Shown: positions 40,308-48,960 of the stretch, piece after piece
How the letters are laid out: every line of letters starts with the position of its first letter
How positions within the stretch are numbered: the stretch's first letter is position 1
Notes under the pieces: generated by a model
The model's database searches: none
Seen by the model: the letters and a program-made list of their open reading frames with translations, nothing else
What the model was told of the DNA's origin: nothing
Origin: Luteibacter anthropi
GTDB lineage: Bacteria > Pseudomonadota > Gammaproteobacteria > Xanthomonadales > Rhodanobacteraceae
Direction of reading: 5' to 3'
Assembly (NCBI RefSeq): GCF_011759365.1
Contig: NZ_JAARLZ010000009.1
Location: 62,001-126,000 of the forward strand
Length of the DNA stretch: 64,000 bases
Translations under genes and position numbers: made by a program

Positions 40308-40399
40308 GGCGGTTCCTCGAAGAAAGGGCCGGCACGGGCCGGGATGCTGCCATTGAAGCCCCGGGGCTTGTCCCGGGCGTGTCCTCGCGCATGGGGTTT

Positions 40400-40462
40400 T
40401 GTATCGGTTTGTACACGTCGTCGGCGGCCCATCCGGGTCCTTTGTGTATCCGAATGTGTACG
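40400..40462 (+). promoter_or_regulatory. Paired near-repeats upstream of ohr/buf operon
   Basis: TGTATCGGTTTGTACAC (40400-40416) and TGTATCCGAATGTGTACG (40445-40462) are related sequences 45 bp apart in the divergent intergenic region. Candidate regulator sites; no known consensus is claimed. Confidence 0.35.
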
Positions 40463-40597
40463 AAGCGCCCCGCTACACAGTCCGTTGCCGTTTCGGCCCG
40501 ATCGCGACACAGCCGGGATACGCCGTGGCGTTGTCATGTCCACACCGGCCGATCCGAGGCCGACCACCCCATTCCTTACGCAACGGAGACCCCGACC

Positions 40598-41014
40598 ATG
40601 GCCCAGATCGACAACGTCCTTTACACCGCCAGGACCCGCACCACCGGCGGCCGCGAAGGCGAAGCGCGCAGCTCCGACCTGCGCCTCAACGTGAAGCTGT
40701 CCACGCCCGGCTCGAACGGCCTGGGCACCAATCCGGAGCAGCTGTTCGCGGCCGGCTGGTCGGCCTGCTTCATCGGCGCCATGGGCTTTGCCGCCCGCGA
40801 ACGCCACGTGGCGCTGCCGGCCGACACCGCCGTGGACGCCGAAGTGGATCTCGGTACCGGCGACAACGGCTACTCGCTGCGCGCCCGCCTCACCGTGAGC
40901 CTGCCGGGCCTGGATCGCGAGCTGGCCGAAGCCATCGTGCAGGCCGCGCACGGCACCTGCCCGTACTCGAAGGCCACCCGCGGAAACATCGACGTCGAAC
41001 TGTTCGTCGCCTGA
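40598..41014 (+). CDS. ohr: Organic hydroperoxide resistance protein, Ohr/OsmC family
   Basis: Thiol peroxidase reducing organic and fatty-acid hydroperoxides, cytosolic. 138 residues from ATG 40598 ([20 protein letters not shown]) with CGGAGAC upstream. The two reactive cysteines are in [13 protein letters not shown] and [13 protein letters not shown], with Arg in the N-terminal part, as in Ohr. No ohrR repressor lies adjacent. It precedes bufA1 by 26 bp, so it is likely the first gene of the bufferin operon here. Confidence 0.9.
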   Translation: MAQIDNVLYTARTRTTGGREGEARSSDLRLNVKLSTPGSNGLGTNPEQLFAAGWSACFIGAMGFAARERHVALPADTAVDAEVDLGTGDNGYSLRARLTVSLPGLDRELAEAIVQAAHGTCPYSKATRGNIDVELFVA

Positions 41015-41040
41015 CCCACACCTACGCCACGGAGATACCC

Positions 41041-41316
41041 ATGAACCGCAAGTACAGCGCCATCGCCGCCACCCTCGCCCTCGGTCTCGCCGCCCTCGCC
41101 ACGAACGCCCAGGCCGACGAAGCAAAGAAGCCCATGGAGAAGTGCTACGGCGTCGCCCAGGCCGGCAAGAACGACTGCGCCGCCGGCCCCGGCACCACCT
41201 GCGCCGGCACGGCGAAGAAGGATTACCAGGGCAATGCCTGGGTACTCGTCGACAAAGGCACCTGCACCAGCATCAAGACCCCCAAGGGCCACGGCACGCT
41301 CGAGGCCCAGCCGTGA
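41041..41316 (+). CDS. bufA1: Bufferin precursor, DUF2282 type (BufA1)
   Basis: 91-residue exported peptide with a Sec signal (1-25, cleaved at NAQA-D). The mature part carries four cysteines (C35, C46, C54, C75) in the DUF2282 pattern [14 protein letters not shown]...TTC...GTC with the conserved DYQGNAW segment. In characterised relatives (gold/copper-induced gig genes and Caulobacter bufferins) the cysteines are modified by a DUF692 enzyme to copper-binding heterocycles. The modifying pair bufB/bufC lies 1.6 kb downstream in the same operon. Assignment by family pattern; modification here is inferred. Confidence 0.88.
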   Translation: MNRKYSAIAATLALGLAALATNAQADEAKKPMEKCYGVAQAGKNDCAAGPGTTCAGTAKKDYQGNAWVLVDKGTCTSIKTPKGHGTLEAQP

Positions 41317-41759
41317 ACGCGGCGGCGCGGGATGCGACGAAAGCCTCGCCGCTCGCGCGCCTGGCGGAACGCATGCCGGATGCGTTCGTGCTGCTGGTGG
41401 CGCGCCTTGGCATCGCCGCCGTGTTCTTCCAGTCCGGCCGGACGAAGGTGGATGGGTTTCTGACCATCAAGCCCTCGACCTACGACCTGTTCTCCGCCGA
41501 GTACGCCCTGCCGTTGATTCCCCCCTCGGTGGCCGCCCATCTGGCGACGTATGCCGAGCACCTGTTCCCCCTCCTGCTGGTGCTCGGGCTCATGACGCGC
41601 GTCTCGGCGCTGGCCCTGCTCGGCATGACGACGGTGATCGAGGTGTTCGTCTATCCGGACGCGTGGCCTACGCACCTCTCGTGGGCCGGCCTGCTGCTGC
41701 CGCTGCTGGCGCGCGGTGGTGGGAACTGGTCGCTCGACCGCGTCCTGCGCCGCCGCTGA
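41313..41759 (+). CDS. DoxX family membrane protein
   Basis: 148 residues with four transmembrane helices (for example [20 protein letters not shown] and [22 protein letters not shown]). The start is a GTG at 41313 that overlaps the bufA1 stop (GTGA). [20 protein letters not shown] is typical of the DoxX proteins found next to DUF2282/DUF692 genes (gigT-like). The role in bufferin systems is not settled; an envelope redox or quinone-linked function is assumed. Confidence 0.87.
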   Translation: MNAAARDATKASPLARLAERMPDAFVLLVARLGIAAVFFQSGRTKVDGFLTIKPSTYDLFSAEYALPLIPPSVAAHLATYAEHLFPLLLVLGLMTRVSALALLGMTTVIEVFVYPDAWPTHLSWAGLLLPLLARGGGNWSLDRVLRRR

Positions 41760-41802
41760 TCCATCACCCCTTTCTCTTTCCGACCTCTACAGGACGTCCG
41801 CC

Positions 41803-42570
41803 ATGCGCAAGCTGCTTCTCTCCCTGACCATCGCCGCCCTCGCCCTGGGCGGCGCCACCGCCAGCGTCGCCGCCGACGCTTCCACGCCGCCGGGCGTCCA
41901 CAACATCGTGATCGTGCCGGGCGCCTTCGTGGACGGTTCGGGCTGGCGTGTGGTGCACGACATCCTCATCCACAAGGGCTACACCGTGACCGTCGTGCAG
42001 CCGCGCATCGAATCGCTGCCCGACGACGTGGACCTCGTGCTGGACCGCCTGCGCAAACAGGATGGCCCCACGCTGCTGGTAGGCCACAGCTACGGCGGCA
42101 TGGTGATCACCGAAGCCGGCGCACGCGACAAGGTAAAGGGTCTGGTCTACGTCTCGGCGCTGGTGCCCGAAGTGGGCGAGACGCTGAGCCAGCTGCTGGG
42201 CTCGATGCCGTCGCCGAGCAACGACGTGCAGCCAACCCGCGAAGGCCGCCTCTACATCGCTCAGGCGAAGTTCGCCGAGGACGTGGCCGGCGACCTCACC
42301 AAGAACCGCACCGACTTCATGGCGATCTCGCAGGTGCCGGGCACCACGAAGGCCTTCGGTGCCACGACGCTCGCCGCCGCATGGCACAACAAACCGGTGT
42401 GGGCGATCGTCTCCACCGAAGATCACGCCCTCAGCCCCGACCTGCAGCGCTGGATGTACAAGCGCGCCAACGCCAGGGTCACCGAGATCGCCGGCAGCCA
42501 CGTCACCTACATCTCCCAGCCGGAGAAGGTCGCGGCCGTGATCGAAGAAGCCGCGCGCGAAGCGAAGTAA
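41803..42570 (+). CDS. Secreted alpha/beta hydrolase
   Basis: 255 residues with a Sec signal peptide (1-24, cleaved at SVAA-D). GAFVDGSGW supplies the oxyanion loop, LLVGHSYGGMVI the nucleophile Ser, STEDHALSPD the Asp and GSHVTYISQP the His, a pattern of the methyl-esterase/salicylate-binding-like AB hydrolases. It is inserted between DoxX and the second bufferin precursor, with 43 and 59 bp gaps, in the same orientation. Such hydrolases are not a canonical bufferin component; substrate unknown. Confidence 0.85.
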   Translation: MRKLLLSLTIAALALGGATASVAADASTPPGVHNIVIVPGAFVDGSGWRVVHDILIHKGYTVTVVQPRIESLPDDVDLVLDRLRKQDGPTLLVGHSYGGMVITEAGARDKVKGLVYVSALVPEVGETLSQLLGSMPSPSNDVQPTREGRLYIAQAKFAEDVAGDLTKNRTDFMAISQVPGTTKAFGATTLAAAWHNKPVWAIVSTEDHALSPDLQRWMYKRANARVTEIAGSHVTYISQPEKVAAVIEEAAREAK

Positions 42571-42629
42571 GACAACGCCACCACCGACCCAACGGTCCGT
42601 GAGGACCACCCCACTCCAGGAGAAACATC

Positions 42630-42917
42630 ATGTCTGTCGCCACCAAGTCCCGCACCGGCCTCGCCGCTGCCGCCGCCCTCGTCGCCCTCGCCGTCGCCTC
42701 CATCGGTTCGCCCGTGCAGGCCGCCGACAAGGGCGCCAGCACCGAGCAGCCGGGCCGCTGCTACGGCGTCAACAGCTGCAAGGGCCAGAGCCTGTGCGCC
42801 ACCGCCAAGCACGACTGCAAGGGCCTCAACGACTGCAAGGGCCAGGGCGTGGTCGTGAAGACGCCCAGCGAGTGCAAGTCCCTGGGTGGCACCACCACCG
42901 AGCCGGCCGGCGCCTGA
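42630..42917 (+). CDS. bufA2: Bufferin precursor, six-cysteine type (BufA2)
   Basis: 95-residue exported peptide: signal 1-31 (ALVALAVASIGSPVQA-A), mature part with six cysteines (C44, C50, C56, C63, C69, C82) arranged as CYGVNSCKGQSLC and CKGLNDCKGQG plus a final SEC. The repeated CKG motifs are characteristic of the second bufferin precursor group in Caulobacter and many gammaproteobacteria. Immediately followed (52 bp) by the modification genes. Probably a periplasmic copper-sequestering RiPP, inferred from the family. Confidence 0.88.
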   Translation: MSVATKSRTGLAAAAALVALAVASIGSPVQAADKGASTEQPGRCYGVNSCKGQSLCATAKHDCKGLNDCKGQGVVVKTPSECKSLGGTTTEPAGA

Positions 42918-42969
42918 TCGTCACGAGGGGCCGCATGACGCGGCCCCTTTCCCTTGCCGAGGAATCCCC

Positions 42970-43806
42970 ATGCACACGCCTCCCGCCACGTTCTCCGGTT
43001 ACGGTCTCGGCCTGCGCCGCGAGCATTATCGCGACTTTCTCGACACCGACGTGCCGGTGGATTTCGTGGAAGTGATTTCCGAGAACTTCATGGTGGACGG
43101 CGGCCAGCCGCTGCACATCCTGCGTCAGGTGCGCGAGCGGCATCCGGTGATCCTGCATGGCGTGTCGATGTCCATCGGCTCCGCCGATGGGCTGGATCGC
43201 GATTACCTCGTTCGCCTGCGCAAGCTCGCCGATGCGATCGATCCGCTGTATGTGTCGGATCACCTGAGCTGGTCACGCATGGCCGGCTTCAGCTCGCACG
43301 ACCTGCTACCCGTGCCCTACACCGACGAAGCACTGGCCATGGTCTGCCGCAACATCGACATGGCCCAGGATATCCTTGGTCGCGCGATGCTCTTCGAAAA
43401 CCCGTCGAGCTATGTCGCCTTCGACGGTGCAACGATGGACGAATGGGCATTCCTCGCCGAGATGTCGAAGCGCACCGACTGCGGTCTGCTGCTGGACGTC
43501 AACAACGTCCATGTCAGTGCCATGAACCATGGATTCGACGCCCACGCCTTCCTGCGCGGGATACCCGCCGAGCGCGTGCGGCAGATCCACCTGGCCGGGC
43601 ACACGCAAAGCCCCGGCATTCTCATCGACACGCATGACCAACCGGTATGCGACGACGTATGGGCACTGTACGCCAAGGCCGTCGCCCTGCTCGGCCCGGT
43701 CGCCACCATGATCGAACGCGATGACGATATCCCGCCGCTTGCCGAGCTGCTGGACGAACTCGCCATCGCACGCGGCATCGGCCAGCGTATCAAGGAAGCC
43801 GCATGA
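42970..43806 (+). CDS. bufB: MNIO-family RiPP maturase, DUF692 (BufB)
   Basis: Multinuclear non-heme iron-dependent oxidase, TIM barrel, 278 residues, cytosolic. The start is ATG 42970 (MHTPPATFSGYGLGLRREHY). Metal-ligand segments typical of DUF692 are FVEVISENFMVDGG, HGVSMSIGSADG, YVSDHLSW (Asp and His), MLFENPSSYV (Glu), LLLDVNNVHVSAMNHGFD (Asp, Asn and His), IHLAGH and ERDDDIPPL. With BufC it is expected to oxidise precursor cysteines. Overlaps bufC by 4 bp (ATGA). Confidence 0.93.
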   Translation: MHTPPATFSGYGLGLRREHYRDFLDTDVPVDFVEVISENFMVDGGQPLHILRQVRERHPVILHGVSMSIGSADGLDRDYLVRLRKLADAIDPLYVSDHLSWSRMAGFSSHDLLPVPYTDEALAMVCRNIDMAQDILGRAMLFENPSSYVAFDGATMDEWAFLAEMSKRTDCGLLLDVNNVHVSAMNHGFDAHAFLRGIPAERVRQIHLAGHTQSPGILIDTHDQPVCDDVWALYAKAVALLGPVATMIERDDDIPPLAELLDELAIARGIGQRIKEAA

Positions 43807-44561
43807 GCCTCGCATCGTGGCAGAACGACTTCCGCCGATGGCTTCTGCGTGGCGATGTGGAAGACGCGCTCGCATTTGGTGAAAAGGCTGCTATCGGCCT
43901 TAACGTCTATCAGAACAACTACCGAACGCAACTCGTCCGCTGTCTCGAAGTGAGCTATCCGGCCACGGCACGCTGGCTCGGCGAGGGCGCGTTCCGTGAA
44001 GCCGCAATCGCACACATCGATGCGCATCCACCCCATGGCTGGACACTCGACACCTACGGAAAGGATTTCGAAAACACATTGTTCCAGCTCTATCCCCATA
44101 ACCCCGACATGCACGAACTGGCCTGGATCGAATGGTCGCTATCGGAAGCCTTCGTCGCCAGCGATGCCAACCCCATGACGCGTGATGCCTTATGGAGAGT
44201 GGATTGGGAGGGGGCGTGCCTCCAAATCACACCCAGCTTGCGCTTGCGCTCTGCCACCACGAATGCCGACGTTCTCTGGCATGCATTGCAAGGTGAAGGC
44301 ATGCCCTCACCCGAAGGCGAACTGCTGGACGCCCCCGGCGGCTTTCTTGTCTGGCGTCGCGAATATACCTCTCGCGTTCTTCGGATAGATGCCATCGAAT
44401 ATGCTTCACTGCGTGCACTCCAGGCCGACCCGCACTTCGAAACGATGTGCGAAGCCCTGGTCACCCGCCTGGGCGAAGAAGCCGGCATTGCACGTGCCGG
44501 CACCCTTCTGGCCGAGTGGCTGGACGGCGGCATCGTGATAAACACCTTCCATGCCCTGTAG
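43803..44561 (+). CDS. bufC: DUF2063 partner protein (BufC)
   Basis: 252 residues. The N-terminal DUF2063 helical domain (WQNDFRRWLLRGDVEDALAF, then GLNVYQNNYRTQLVRCLEVS YPATARWLG, about 4-65) presumably presents the precursor to BufB. The C-terminal half is less conserved. Always found with DUF692 enzymes. It is the last gene of the bufferin unit. Its TAG stop is part of a REP. Base composition starts to look less GC-biased in the second half. Confidence 0.9.
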   Translation: MSLASWQNDFRRWLLRGDVEDALAFGEKAAIGLNVYQNNYRTQLVRCLEVSYPATARWLGEGAFREAAIAHIDAHPPHGWTLDTYGKDFENTLFQLYPHNPDMHELAWIEWSLSEAFVASDANPMTRDALWRVDWEGACLQITPSLRLRSATTNADVLWHALQGEGMPSPEGELLDAPGGFLVWRREYTSRVLRIDAIEYASLRALQADPHFETMCEALVTRLGEEAGIARAGTLLAEWLDGGIVINTFHAL

Positions 44562-44626
44562 GAGCGCGCCTTGCGCGCGACCGGGCCATTTGGAGAATCG
44601 GTCGCGCGCAAGGCGCGCGCCTACCA
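44557..44626. repeat. REP pair after bufC
   Basis: The forward copy 44557-44584 supplies the bufC stop codon. The reverse copy at about 44599-44626 has drifted (GGCGCGCGCCTACCA). Confidence 0.8.
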
Positions 44627-44699
44627 GGACTTGCCTGCCTCCTGAGATACCTTACGATGCGGCATAATTGCCTTTCACTTCAGCAGGAAGGGACACCCT

Positions 44700-45947
44700 T
44701 TGAAGTTGATCGGCCATCCGTCTGCCGGCTACCTCGCGCTTCTTCGCCGGAATGGCAACTTCCGTAATCTCTGGTTCGGCGAAGTCGTAAGCAACTTCGG
44801 CGACTGGTTCAATCTCATTGCTTCGGCCACCCTCATCGGTAGCCTGGGCCGCTCCGGCCTCGAACTTGGCGGTCTGTTCGTGGTGAGAATGGTGGCGCCA
44901 TTCCTTGTCAGCCCCGTCGCGGGCGTCGCAGCCGACCGGTACAATCGCAGGCACCTCATGATTGCCGCCGACATGCTACGTGCGCTCGTGGTGTGCGGAT
45001 TCCTTCTTGTACGCAGCCCGGCGGATATCTGGCTTCTCTATACGCTCTCGGCCCTTCAGGCCGCGCTCAGCGGTTTCTTCACCCCTGCACGCAATGCGCT
45101 GTTCCCCGACATCGTAGATGAGCGCGAGCTGGGCCCCGCCAATGCGCTCAGCGCCAGCACCTTCGCCGTGATGCTCGCCGTGGGGGCAGCGGCCGGCGGG
45201 TTCGCCGCCGGCCTACTCGGAGTCTATGAAACCTTTCTCGTTGACGCCGCGAGTTACGGCGTATCGGCGCTGCTCATCGCCTCGGTAAAGACGACGCACC
45301 AGCGAAGCGCGGCACGCGTGAGCCTCGGCTACTTCTACCAGCAATATGCGGATGGCCTGGCCTACCTCAGGCGGCATACCGAAATCGCTTTCCTCGTGAT
45401 GCACAAAGGATTGAATGCCTTCTTCATCACTGGGGGCCTCAACGTACTTACTGCCACCATTGCCGCCCGGGCCTTTCCTTTGGGTGAAGGCGGCGGTCTC
45501 AGCATGGGCGTGCTCTATGCCGTGACCGGGTTGGGGACGGGCTTTGGCCCATTGCTGGCACGACGCGTCACCGGCGACGACGAAAGGCGGATGCGCCAGG
45601 GCCTCGTCGCGAGCTACCTGATTAGTGCGTTGGGCCTGGCGATCGCCGCGCCACTGCATAGTTTCACCATGGTAGCCATCGGCCTGTGCATTCGCGCCAT
45701 GGGCGGGGGACTGAACTTCGTCTATTCCACGCAGCTGCTCATGACGCGTGTGCCCGGAGCTTACCGCGGTAGGGTCTTCGGCACGGAGTACGCTATCCGT
45801 ACCCTGCTCAACGCACTGGGTACGCTGGGCATCAGCCTTTGCCTCGACCGATGGTTCGAGGCGGGTGGGATGCTCGTCGTCACCGCCATACTGGCGCTGG
45901 TGCCTGGCCTGGCCTGGTGGTGGTGGCTACGCAAATATCCCCTGTAG
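44700..45947 (+). CDS. MFS transporter (EntS-like)
   Basis: 415 residues, 10-12 transmembrane helices. TTG start at 44700 with AGGAAGGG seven bases upstream. LLRRNGNFRNLWFGEVVSNFGDWFN and PVAGVAADRYNRRHLMIAADMLRA are typical of the MFS_3/EntS group of exporters, as is FFTPARNALFPDIVDERELGPANALSA. Substrate unknown. It follows the bufferin operon after a REP pair and may be separate from it. The stop codon TAG is formed by the next REP. Confidence 0.87.
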   Translation: MKLIGHPSAGYLALLRRNGNFRNLWFGEVVSNFGDWFNLIASATLIGSLGRSGLELGGLFVVRMVAPFLVSPVAGVAADRYNRRHLMIAADMLRALVVCGFLLVRSPADIWLLYTLSALQAALSGFFTPARNALFPDIVDERELGPANALSASTFAVMLAVGAAAGGFAAGLLGVYETFLVDAASYGVSALLIASVKTTHQRSAARVSLGYFYQQYADGLAYLRRHTEIAFLVMHKGLNAFFITGGLNVLTATIAARAFPLGEGGGLSMGVLYAVTGLGTGFGPLLARRVTGDDERRMRQGLVASYLISALGLAIAAPLHSFTMVAIGLCIRAMGGGLNFVYSTQLLMTRVPGAYRGRVFGTEYAIRTLLNALGTLGISLCLDRWFEAGGMLVVTAILALVPGLAWWWWLRKYPL

Positions 45948-46011
45948 GAGCGCGCCTTGCGCGCGACCGGGCCACCGCGAAAACCGGTCGCGCGCAAGGC
46001 GCGCTCCTACA
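45943..46011. repeat. REP pair after MFS gene
   Basis: Forward copy 45943-45970 (supplying the MFS stop TAG) and reverse copy 45984-46011. Last REP before a 13-kb REP-free stretch. Confidence 0.85.
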
Positions 46012-46114
46012 GGGGGATCGGGTGAGACGCGGGCGCCATGAATTGAGTGGGATGCGCGTTCATGCGCTCGCCGCGCCGATTCAAACTGGGCTCCCTTCAA
46101 CCGGAGCATCTGTC

Positions 46115-46684
46115 ATGACCCGTACGTTCCACGATGCGTTAGCCTTGTTCGTCCGCACCGAGCGTGCCGGCCCTGTCCTCATGCGCCTTGCCATCGCCAT
46201 TGTCTTCATGTGGATCGGTGCGCTGAAATTCGTTCCATATGAAGCCGACAGCATCACGCCCTTCGTGGCCAACAGTCCCGTCATGTCGTTCTTCTATAAC
46301 CACCCCGAGGAATACAAGGCGCATCTCACGCATGAGGGTCAGCTCGTGCCCGAGCAGCGGGCCTGGCAGACGGCAAACAACACTTATGGTTTTTCGACGG
46401 GACTCGGTATCGTCGAGTGGACGATTGCCCTTCTGGTGCTTTCCTACCCGCTATCGAAGCGACTCGGGCTGCTGGGGGCGTTTCTTTCCTTCGGCACGAC
46501 GCTGGTGACGTTATCGTTCCTGATCACCACCCCGGATGCATGGGTGCCGGCGCTGGGAGATGCGCAGCATGGGTTTCCTTATCTCTCGGGCGCGGGAAGG
46601 CTGGTGATCAAGGACACGATGATGCTAGCCGGATCGTGGGTGATCGGCATCGACGCGGCCAAGGCTCTCCTGAGCAAGACGTGA
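46115..46684 (+). CDS. DUF417 membrane protein (YkgB/RclC-like)
   Basis: 189 residues from ATG 46115, preceded by CCGGAGC. Four membrane helices: about 21-40 (LMRLAIAIVFMWIGALKF), 93-115, 120-140 and 160-180. IVFMWIGALKFVPYEADSITPFVANSP is the DUF417 fingerprint; E. coli RclC belongs here and is linked to reactive-chlorine resistance. Convergent with the RiPP cluster, whose last gene ends 19 bp away. Confidence 0.88.
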   Translation: MTRTFHDALALFVRTERAGPVLMRLAIAIVFMWIGALKFVPYEADSITPFVANSPVMSFFYNHPEEYKAHLTHEGQLVPEQRAWQTANNTYGFSTGLGIVEWTIALLVLSYPLSKRLGLLGAFLSFGTTLVTLSFLITTPDAWVPALGDAQHGFPYLSGAGRLVIKDTMMLAGSWVIGIDAAKALLSKT

Positions 46685-46702
46685 AAATCGGTGCCCGTCA
46701 GG

Positions 46703-47953
46703 TCAGCCAGCGGCCAGTTTCCCGGCGCACGGCGTGGCCAGCAGGTCGGCGACAACCCGGTAATGACGCTGCAAGGGCTCGAGGATACTTTGCTCGAAGC
46801 CCCCGCCGGGACTTAGCCTGCGGAAGGCCATGCGCTCTTCCACCAGGCCGTGAGGTACACCTTCACCATCCATGGCGCATGTAAGGAATACGCCAAGACC
46901 CTCGCGGAATACGTTACCCGACCATCCGGGTACTCCGTCGCGGAGCATACGCTCTGCAGCGTGTAGTCCGGCTTTCCAGCGCCGGCCGTGGAAGGAGGAA
47001 AACATCGCTCCCACCACATCGACCGTTGCCGCGTCGTTGTGCGCTTCTTCCATGTCGTGAGCTTGTCCACGATATAGGGCGCACGCCAAGCCCAGTGCGG
47101 CAACCAGCGTCACGTGGAACCGCTCCGCCCATGCCCGCTCGCCGGCCCGGGAGGCCACGAATGCCGCCATGGCCTCGTCCTTCGTATTGGCGGGAGCATG
47201 CACCGCCCCTTCTTCCATAAGAGAAGGCAGCGTCCGGCGCAGCAGGTTTCGTTGCCCGGGCCCCGGGCCGAGGCCATGCAAGGCGGCGGCGGCAAATAAT
47301 TCATACGCGAGGTCGATATCGCCTTCATGCAGGGCCCGGCACAGCCCTCCCTCGATCGCCAGGGCGGAATGCCCACCGCATTCAGCGGGAAGCTGCCCCA
47401 GGAGCCAGCTGTAGTAAACACTGTGCGTAAAGGCGTAATACGCCTCGCGATCGGCAAGGAAGGGAGAAGGCGGCCATGCGACGCTCGAAGCGGCGACCAC
47501 CGATGCCACGTCCATGAGCTCTCCCAGGCCACCAAGGCGCCGTGACTGGAGCAGGTCCAGCTGGCGGTTCGGTACCCATTCTGTGTTCCAGGCAAAACCG
47601 GGAGAAAGAATCCACCGTGCCAGCCGCGCGTCGCCGTTGCTCAGCGCACCGTGTCCGAGCGCGTAGCCGACGGCACTACAGAAAATCAGGACCCGCCGGG
47701 GATCACGGGCCGCCAGCTCCAGATAGTCCCCGCGGGCATGCGCCAGGATATGCCTGCGTATCGCATGCACCGGAGATTTTTCCGGACATGCCAGGCGACT
47801 GCGCCACTGAACATAGAACGCCAGTTCGTTGAATACCTTGCATCGGAAGAGGTATTCACCGGGGCTATCGCCACGCAGCGGTTCGGCGTGTACCAGGTGA
47901 TCGCACAACCAGTCATCGGCGGCATCGAGCGCTGCCTGCACCTGATCGATCAT
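46703..47953 (-). CDS. Unknown helical protein of the RiPP cluster
   Basis: 416 residues, no signal peptide and no clear membrane segment, predicted nearly all alpha-helical. Segments such as YAFTHSVYYSWLLGQL and the mix of Trp, His and acidic residues faintly recall the DUF6895-type proteins found in peptide-natural-product clusters, but I cannot confirm this. ATGA overlap with the GT9-like gene upstream shows it belongs to the cluster transcript. It is the last gene. It might be a further modification enzyme (an alpha/alpha-barrel fold would be compatible) or an immunity factor. Confidence 0.6.
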   Translation of the reverse strand: MIDQVQAALDAADDWLCDHLVHAEPLRGDSPGEYLFRCKVFNELAFYVQWRSRLACPEKSPVHAIRRHILAHARGDYLELAARDPRRVLIFCSAVGYALGHGALSNGDARLARWILSPGFAWNTEWVPNRQLDLLQSRRLGGLGELMDVASVVAASSVAWPPSPFLADREAYYAFTHSVYYSWLLGQLPAECGGHSALAIEGGLCRALHEGDIDLAYELFAAAALHGLGPGPGQRNLLRRTLPSLMEEGAVHAPANTKDEAMAAFVASRAGERAWAERFHVTLVAALGLACALYRGQAHDMEEAHNDAATVDVVGAMFSSFHGRRWKAGLHAAERMLRDGVPGWSGNVFREGLGVFLTCAMDGEGVPHGLVEERMAFRRLSPGGGFEQSILEPLQRHYRVVADLLATPCAGKLAAG

Positions 47954-48960
47954 GAGGCCTGCCTTTCCTCCGTGGCCATGACCGGAGCGTCCAGCATGCC
48001 AAGCAACGCATGGATGGCTTCTCCGACGATGGTGCCGTCATGCGCATCGCGGAATCGCAAGTGATGTCCTTGCGACCAGAAGTAGCCGAACTCCGCAGGC
48101 TCGGTGCGTGGCCCGAACAGGAGTACGCCGGGAACGCCCGCCAGGTCTGCGGCGTGCAACATGCAGGAATCCACTCCCAGGAAAGCATCGCAGCGGGAAA
48201 CCATATCCATGGCACTCTCCAGACGGAGACCTGGCGCATGGATCATCCTGCGCCCGTGGCAGGCACACGTCACTCCCGAAGCGTGATAGTCGACGACAAT
48301 GACAGCAACATCATCCAATCTGGCCAGAATGTCGCAGATGACGTGCGTAAAAAAACCGGTATTCCACTGCTTATCCGGGAGCGTCTCTGTATGCACCGCT
48401 AGCAGCTTACGGATACCTGCTGTTCGTAGCTGCTTGAACAGGTGATCCACTCTTCCCGCTTGCGCTTCGCCGAAGCACAAGGGCCGACGATGGTCGGACA
48501 GCCGGGCATCGATACCCAGGGCCGGCAGTACACGGAAGCCCAGCTCCACGGAATTGACCGTGTAATCCAGCGGCAAGGAGATATCGAATCCCCTTCCGAA
48601 CCCGATCGACCGTCGAGGCGAAAGCGTTGCCACCAGCTCATCCAGGGAACGGGAAAACCATGGAACCAGCGAGACGAAGGTCTCACAGGCGATAAAGGCT
48701 TCAGGTATCGACGCCATATCGAACTGGCGGCCTCCATCGGCCTCGCGCTGCATGTCCAGCACAAGGATCTCGTCAAAGCCAACGCCATCCCATAGAAAGG
48801 TGCCACGATCGTGGTTGCAGATCAGCCGCACGGGCCTGGGCAGATGGGCGCATAGCGCGTCGAACGTGGGCCGGTTGATGATGGCATCGCCCAGGCCGTT
48901 GGCGTAGAACACCACGGAGCCTTTCCCGGTAACGGTATCCGGATCAACCATGGCTTGCAT
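47950..48960 (-). CDS. GT9-like glycosyltransferase of the RiPP cluster
   Basis: 336 residues from ATG 48960, which overlaps the exporter stop by one base (TGATG). A longer frame from 49029 lies inside the exporter gene. GT-B fold of the heptosyltransferase (GT9) type: N-terminal VVFYANGLGDAIINRPTFDAL and the C-terminal donor site CDAFLGVDSCMLHAADLAGVPGVLLFGPRTEP. The tail of the precursor core (PATTQPTQQ) has Thr residues that could be acceptors, but an envelope-sugar role is also possible. GT9 enzymes use nucleotide-activated sugars; the donor is unknown. Confidence 0.78.
   Translation of the reverse strand: MQAMVDPDTVTGKGSVVFYANGLGDAIINRPTFDALCAHLPRPVRLICNHDRGTFLWDGVGFDEILVLDMQREADGGRQFDMASIPEAFIACETFVSLVPWFSRSLDELVATLSPRRSIGFGRGFDISLPLDYTVNSVELGFRVLPALGIDARLSDHRRPLCFGEAQAGRVDHLFKQLRTAGIRKLLAVHTETLPDKQWNTGFFTHVICDILARLDDVAVIVVDYHASGVTCACHGRRMIHAPGLRLESAMDMVSRCDAFLGVDSCMLHAADLAGVPGVLLFGPRTEPAEFGYFWSQGHHLRFRDAHDGTIVGEAIHALLGMLDAPVMATEERQAS

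Noticed and set aside
40598..41014. Ohr as a generic OsmC stress gene unrelated to its neighbours.
   Set aside because: Kept as Ohr, but the 26-bp gap to bufA1 and common direction argue for one transcript. Not rejected as a gene, only as isolated.
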